Source of the DNA: Fervidibacter canadensis
GTDB lineage: Bacteria; Armatimonadota; Fervidibacteria; Fervidibacterales; Fervidibacteraceae
Assembly: GCA_041446545.1 (NCBI GenBank)
Contig: JBGOEJ010000006.1
Span: forward strand, 1 to 64,000
Direction: 5' to 3'
Length of the DNA: 64,000 bases
Shown here: positions 60,358-64,000 of the stretch, one piece after another
How the letters are laid out: each line of letters begins with the position of its first letter
Numbering within the stretch: the first letter of the stretch is position 1
Notes under the pieces: generated by a model
Databases searched by the model: none
The model's input: only the letters and a program-made list of their open reading frames with translations
What the model was told of the DNA's origin: nothing
Program-made: the position numbers and the translations under genes

Positions 60358-61365
60358 TCACCGTTTTCGCACATGGCGCAAGTAACCGAGCAACGCATTG
60401 ATGTCCGTCGCTACGATGTCTGCTCCTTGCTCCAAAAAGAGGGGGCGGTTCTTTTCTCCGTTTGGACCTGTCAACACCATGCAGGCGAACACCGCTCGGC
60501 GATGCGGACGAAGTTTGTATTCGTTGACCATGCGCAAATCGTCAATGGTGTCGCCGACATAGAGGGCACATCGGGTTTTTAAGCGTTCCGTTAGCAACGC
60601 CAAAGCGCGTGGGTCGGGCTTGCGGGGAGCATCATCGTCGGTCACCCAAAATTCGGGCGGGATGCGTTCGCTGAGCCCGATGCGTTCCAACGCCAACGCC
60701 GTCTCCCGTCGGGCGCGTCCTGTCAAGATGCCCAATTTCAAGTCGGGTGGTAGCAGTGAAAGGTCAATCAAAATCCGCTCCTGCTCTAAGAGCCCGACTT
60801 CTAAGTCCACATACTGCGGCTCGTAACCGAAAAGCAAGGGGCACCATTTTTTTCCGGCGTAAAACTCTTGCGCCAACTGGACGATGAGACGGCGCTTCCA
60901 AAGGCGTGCCAAGTCGCGCCGCTGGCGCAACTCCAGTTTGTCCACGACGACCGTTTCCGCTGCCGACAATCCGCCTCCTTCCGCCGCTACTTCGCTCAGG
61001 AAGGCTTCCAAAGTCGGGGGCAACCGACGCAACTCGCTGAGGCGCTTGGCGCCGTGACGCAACCCTTTGAAGAGCAAAAAGAGCACTGCTGCCTGCGCCA
61101 AGTCCCAATCGTTGTTGAAGCCACCTGCCCGTTTGAATAAATCCACCTCATCGGGCGTGATGGGTGGCGCATCCACAATCCAGCCTAATTCGCGTTCCAC
61201 GAAAAAGCGGACCGCCTCGCAAACCGCCAAGCGATAACTCTGCGAGGCGTCTATGAGCACGCCGTCAATGTCCAAAATCAGCCCGTCGGTTTTCGGCAAC
61301 TCGTCCAAGATTTCCTGCCGCACCATCAACATGCCTTCCATGCGTGACGCAAATTCCGACGCCAT
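60358..61365 (-). CDS. HAD-superfamily IA hydrolase
   Basis: About 335 residues from ATG 61365 (ribosome site GGCAGGTG). HAD motif I is DGLILDIDGVLIDASQSYR, motif II is GILTGRARRETALALERIGL, motif III is PRKPDPRALALL, and motif IV is LYVGDTIDDLRMV. A large alpha-helical cap with FKRAGGFNNDWDLAQA lies between motifs I and II. It is probably a small-molecule phosphatase. It lies downstream of hisD on the same strand across a 238-bp repeat-bearing gap, so a histidinol-phosphatase role is possible but unproven. Confidence 0.82.
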   Translation of the reverse strand: MASEFASRMEGMLMVRQEILDELPKTDGLILDIDGVLIDASQSYRLAVCEAVRFFVERELGWIVDAPPITPDEVDLFKRAGGFNNDWDLAQAAVLFLLFKGLRHGAKRLSELRRLPPTLEAFLSEVAAEGGGLSAAETVVVDKLELRQRRDLARLWKRRLIVQLAQEFYAGKKWCPLLFGYEPQYVDLEVGLLEQERILIDLSLLPPDLKLGILTGRARRETALALERIGLSERIPPEFWVTDDDAPRKPDPRALALLTERLKTRCALYVGDTIDDLRMVNEYKLRPHRRAVFACMVLTGPNGEKNRPLFLEQGADIVATDINALLGYLRHVRKR

Positions 61366-61495
61366 CAGCCAACACCTGCCTTGTAAGGTCACCAACAAAT
61401 TGTCGCATCGGCAGGGAAAGGGCAAGCGAGACGACAGCGAATGGCGAGTAGCGAGTGGCGAGTGGAACGAAGGCAAGAAGCGTGGATTGAAAGTC

Positions 61496-61517
61496 GCGCC
61501 TTTTAGGCGCTCCAACA
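61496..61517 (+). repeat. Dispersed stem-loop repeat, copy 5
   Basis: GCGCCT-TTT-AGGCGC followed by TCCAACA, in the 238-bp gap 61366-61603 between the HAD gene and hisD. Confidence 0.65.
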
Positions 61518-61531
61518 AACTTCCTGCTCAA

Positions 61532-61546
61532 GTGGCTATCAGCCAC
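61532..61546 (+). repeat. Dispersed stem-loop repeat, copy 6 (no TCCAAC tail)
   Basis: GTGGCT-ATC-AGCCAC, 15 bp after copy 5, followed by GACGAAG rather than TCCRAYA. The same gap also has the direct repeats GGCGAGTAGCGAGTGGCGAGTGG-like near 61443-61465 (a 9-10-bp motif) and CTAGTCGCTAATCGCCAGTC near 61597, partly shared with 49085. Confidence 0.55.
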
Positions 61547-61603
61547 GACGAAGACGAGGACGAAGGCAACCTTGACAAAATTAGGCGCTGCGGTGACTAG
61601 TCG

Positions 61604-62938
61604 CTAATCGCCAGTCGTTCGTCGCCCTTTGCGGGCGCGGAGGGCTTTTGCGTGGGCGGGCAAGCCTTCCGCATCCGCCAGCGTCGCTGCTGCTTCTGCC
61701 AATTGCGAGGCTTGCTCTGAGGAAAGCATCACCAACGAAGTGCGGCGCAAAAAATCGTGGACGCTGAGCCCTGAGACAAAGCGCGCTGTCCCTCCTGTCG
61801 GCAAGACATGGCTTGGACCTGCCAAGTAATCGCCGAATGCCACGCTCGTCGTTGCCCCAAGGAAAATCGCCCCTGCGTGCTTCAACTTTCCGACCCACGC
61901 CATCGGTTCGGCGACCATCAAAGCGACATGTTCAAAGGCTCCATCGTTTGCCAACTCTATCGCTTCCTGCAGATGACGGGTGAGGACAAGCGTCCCGTGA
62001 TGGCGCAAGGCGGGCTCAAGGTAACGGCGACGGGGTGACCGCAAAAGGCGGCGCCGCAAGATTGTCGCCACATCGTCCAGCAACTTCGCCGACGGCGTGA
62101 GCAAGACGGCGACGGAATCAGGACCGTGTTCGGCTTGCGCCAAAAGTTCCATCGCTACCCACTCCGCTGGTGCCGTTTCATCGGCGATGACGGCGACTTC
62201 ACTGGGACCAGGCAACAAATCAATGCCGACGACACCATAAAGCAACCGCTTGGCGACGACGGGATAGATGCCCCCAGGTCCTGCGATTTTGTCCACCTTT
62301 GGGATCGTTTCCGTGCCGAAAGCGAAAGCAGCGATGGCGTGGGCGCCGCCGACCCGAAAAATCGCCCGAACACCGCAAAGGCGAGCCGCTGCCAACACGA
62401 CGGGCGGGATGTTCCCTTGCTCATCGGGAGGCGTCGCCAAGTAAAGTTCCTTCACTCCCGCCACTTTCGCGGGCACGGCGACATGCAAAACGGTGGATGG
62501 GTAAGCCGCCAATCCGCCGGGCACATAAATGCCGACCCGTTCTATCGGCTGAACGAGTTGTCCCAACAACGCTCCCTCTTCGTTGACGAACCACGAAGAG
62601 GGCAACTGACGGCGATGGAAACTTCCCAGCCGTTGATAGGCAAGATGGAGGGCATCCAACACTTTTGAGGGCACTTGCCGTTCGGCTTCTTCCAACTCCT
62701 TGTCGTCCACCCTCAACTTTTCTTTCGTGCAACCTTTCCATCCGACCTGTCGCTCTATCGCCACCAACGCTTCGTCGCCTTGTTGGCGGACGGCGGAAAG
62801 GATATCCCGCACTTTGCGTTCCACTTCCGCCATCGCCAACAGGTCAAAAGTCGGGCGTTGCAGCCGTTGGCGCACTTTTTCTATGCCGTCTTTGCGGGTG
62901 GACAGGACGGCAATCGGCAAAGCGTCACTGCGTGACAT
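61604..62938 (-). CDS. hisD: Histidinol dehydrogenase
   Basis: 444 residues; zinc- and NAD-dependent last two steps of histidine synthesis. Family motifs: IERVGIYVPGGLAAYPSTVLH (e.g. VGIYVPGGLAAYPS), VAGVKELYLATPP, KIAGPGGIYPVVAKR, GPSEVAVIADETA, QAEHGPDSVAVL, and the Zn/base region FEHVAL where the usual P before E-H is F. GSVFLG-like AIFLGATTSVAFGDYLAGPSHVLPTGG completes the set. The ATG is preceded by GGGGGCAAGACG. No other his genes are adjacent. Confidence 0.95.
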   Translation of the reverse strand: MSRSDALPIAVLSTRKDGIEKVRQRLQRPTFDLLAMAEVERKVRDILSAVRQQGDEALVAIERQVGWKGCTKEKLRVDDKELEEAERQVPSKVLDALHLAYQRLGSFHRRQLPSSWFVNEEGALLGQLVQPIERVGIYVPGGLAAYPSTVLHVAVPAKVAGVKELYLATPPDEQGNIPPVVLAAARLCGVRAIFRVGGAHAIAAFAFGTETIPKVDKIAGPGGIYPVVAKRLLYGVVGIDLLPGPSEVAVIADETAPAEWVAMELLAQAEHGPDSVAVLLTPSAKLLDDVATILRRRLLRSPRRRYLEPALRHHGTLVLTRHLQEAIELANDGAFEHVALMVAEPMAWVGKLKHAGAIFLGATTSVAFGDYLAGPSHVLPTGGTARFVSGLSVHDFLRRTSLVMLSSEQASQLAEAAATLADAEGLPAHAKALRARKGRRTTGD

Positions 62939-62961
62939 CGTCTTGCCCCCTTGTCATCAGT

Positions 62962-64000
62962 TCACCACCAAGCGTCATACATCGGCTTGTGAACGAGGAC
63001 GCCGTAAACGCTCCAAGCACAAGCGACCATCCCCTCGCCAAAGATTAAGCCGATGAAAAAGGGCGCCATCGCTTGAGCCGTTCGGGCGCCCCCGTAGCGA
63101 AGCAGCAACCATTTTGCGACGGAACTGAGGAGCAGGCAGAGCCAGTAGTAGTCAACGGCGAAACTGGTTCCCAAAAGGTAACCGATCGGATGCAAAGCCC
63201 ACCAAGGCAAGCGATGATAAAGGGCGTTGAGGAGCAAAGTGAAGAGGAAACCGCAAGCGACGAAAGAGCGTGCCCAGTAATCAGGTGGCGTCGGGTTACC
63301 GACCCAAGTCGCCAAGCGATTGAAAGTGTCTTGACCGACCCAAACGACTTCGCCGATGCGAGTGGCAGCACCTTCTCGGTAAAAGAGGGACGGATAAAGG
63401 ACGAAACAGCCGAGAACGCTCAACACCGCCATCGCCACCATCAACAAGGTAGAACGGGAAAATGGCGAACGAATTTGCTCCGTCAGTTGCCAACCTTCCA
63501 TGATGACGGGAGCAGCGTGATTGCGGTTGAGGCGGTTGAACCAGAAAAAGAGCGCCAACGCCGTCAACTCGCGAGGACGAAAGGTGCGGGTGCCTAACGA
63601 CGCCAGCATCAAATCTTGTGGGTTGGCATAGAGGAGCGAATGGGATGGCGGACCTGCTTCCGCCCGTAGCCGTGTGACGGTCAAGGCGATGAGGAAGTGA
63701 ATTGCCCAAAAGGCAATCGCCGTCGTCGGGCGCATCCCCGCACGGACAGCCATAAGCCAGCAAACGCTGAGGGCGATGACCAAAAGCAACAGCGTCGTCG
63801 CAGGCGTCATCGGGTAACCGCTCCCTCTCCCTTGACAGAAAGCCAGCAAAGAAAAACGACTGCGCCAAAGCGTCAGGGCAGCGATGCCCAACGCAGCCCC
63901 CGCCGCCTGCTCATTCTCGTAGGGAAAGCGGGGCAATCCCGTCAAGCCCAACCATGCGCCACCGACCCTCTCCGCTTTCCGCAACAAGTAAAAGAACCAC
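62962..64000 (-). CDS. DUF6785/6784-type multi-helix membrane protein, 5' end beyond window
   Basis: At least 346 residues; the frame stays open to the window edge (upstream codons read WFFYLLRKAERVGG), so the N-terminus is missing. The segment FPYENEQAAGAALGIAALTLW and at least seven further hydrophobic helices (LLLLVIALSVCWLMAV, LLMVAMAVLSVLGCFVLYPSL, LPWWALHPIGYLLGTSF) with PFFIGLIFGEGMVACAWSVYG at the end match a family of peptide-transporter-like integral membrane proteins found in Planctomycetes and Armatimonadetes-like genomes. Function unknown. Its stop lies 23 bp upstream of hisD, in the same direction. Confidence 0.7.
   Translation of the reverse strand, partial: WFFYLLRKAERVGGAWLGLTGLPRFPYENEQAAGAALGIAALTLWRSRFSLLAFCQGRGSGYPMTPATTLLLLVIALSVCWLMAVRAGMRPTTAIAFWAIHFLIALTVTRLRAEAGPPSHSLLYANPQDLMLASLGTRTFRPRELTALALFFWFNRLNRNHAAPVIMEGWQLTEQIRSPFSRSTLLMVAMAVLSVLGCFVLYPSLFYREGAATRIGEVVWVGQDTFNRLATWVGNPTPPDYWARSFVACGFLFTLLLNALYHRLPWWALHPIGYLLGTSFAVDYYWLCLLLSSVAKWLLLRYGGARTAQAMAPFFIGLIFGEGMVACAWSVYGVLVHKPMYDAWW

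Overview
The window reads as an ordinary chromosomal stretch of a free-living, diderm, moderately GC-rich bacterium. There are no rRNA genes, insertion sequences, prophage genes or CRISPR arrays. An outer membrane is suggested by an MCE (Mla-type) lipid-transport gene pair and by two proteins with beta-barrel-like C-termini. Strong GGAGG-type ribosome binding sites, frequent GTG/TTG starts, a Thi4-type thiazole synthase, a GH106 glycosidase, several small toxin-antitoxin pairs and many GAF-domain kinases would fit a thermophilic Armatimonadota / 'Fervidibacter'-like lineage. That placement is inference from gene content, not a measured phylogeny.

Layout. 1-12 kb: multi-GAF hybrid kinase, LarA-family protein, argS, a CBS-DUF1385 fusion, rpmB, mdh, a small toxin-like pair with a broken first gene, sucD, an M48 peptidase. 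12-19 kb: a metallo-beta-lactamase-fold protein, MCE-transport ATPase and substrate-binding protein, rplI, dnaB, an FAD subunit of the xanthine dehydrogenase family. 19-22 kb (minus strand): tatC-secG-cpaB-tadZ. 22-31 kb (plus): CHASE2 adenylate cyclase, a large GH106-like glycosidase, GAF kinase plus receiver protein, thi4. 31-36 kb (minus): PhoR-like kinase, NadD-like nucleotidyltransferase, CehA-like PHP hydrolase.

34-49 kb looks like a phosphate-response island. A PhoR-like kinase and a PhoB-like regulator flank three secreted or envelope genes: a FecR-domain/beta-barrel protein, a giant beta-helix protein interrupted by an in-frame TAG, and a lipoprotein. Three TTGTCA-n5-YTGTCA direct repeats with 11-bp period, which resemble Pho boxes, stand in front of the first two. 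After two tandem copies of a DUF433/DUF5615 toxin-antitoxin module and a truncated arsenate-reductase gene come pstS-pstC-pstA, without pstB or phoU.

49-64 kb: a JAMM peptidase with cysK, a kinase, a sugar-nucleotide transferase behind a rhamnulose-1-phosphate aldolase/dehydrogenase fusion, hicB with a frameshifted hicA, an enolase-superfamily epimerase, tRNA-Lys, a glycosyltransferase, an MFS transporter, a FemAB/CelD-like acyltransferase, an ABC permease, a HAD phosphatase, hisD and a membrane protein cut by the window edge.

The most notable signals are the Pho-box-linked envelope genes, a 163-bp tandem duplication that created an orphan signal-peptide mini-gene, the amber-interrupted beta-helix gene, three broken small genes, and a dispersed family of 6-3-6 stem-loops followed by TCCRAYA, one copy of which lies exactly at the truncated end of arsC.
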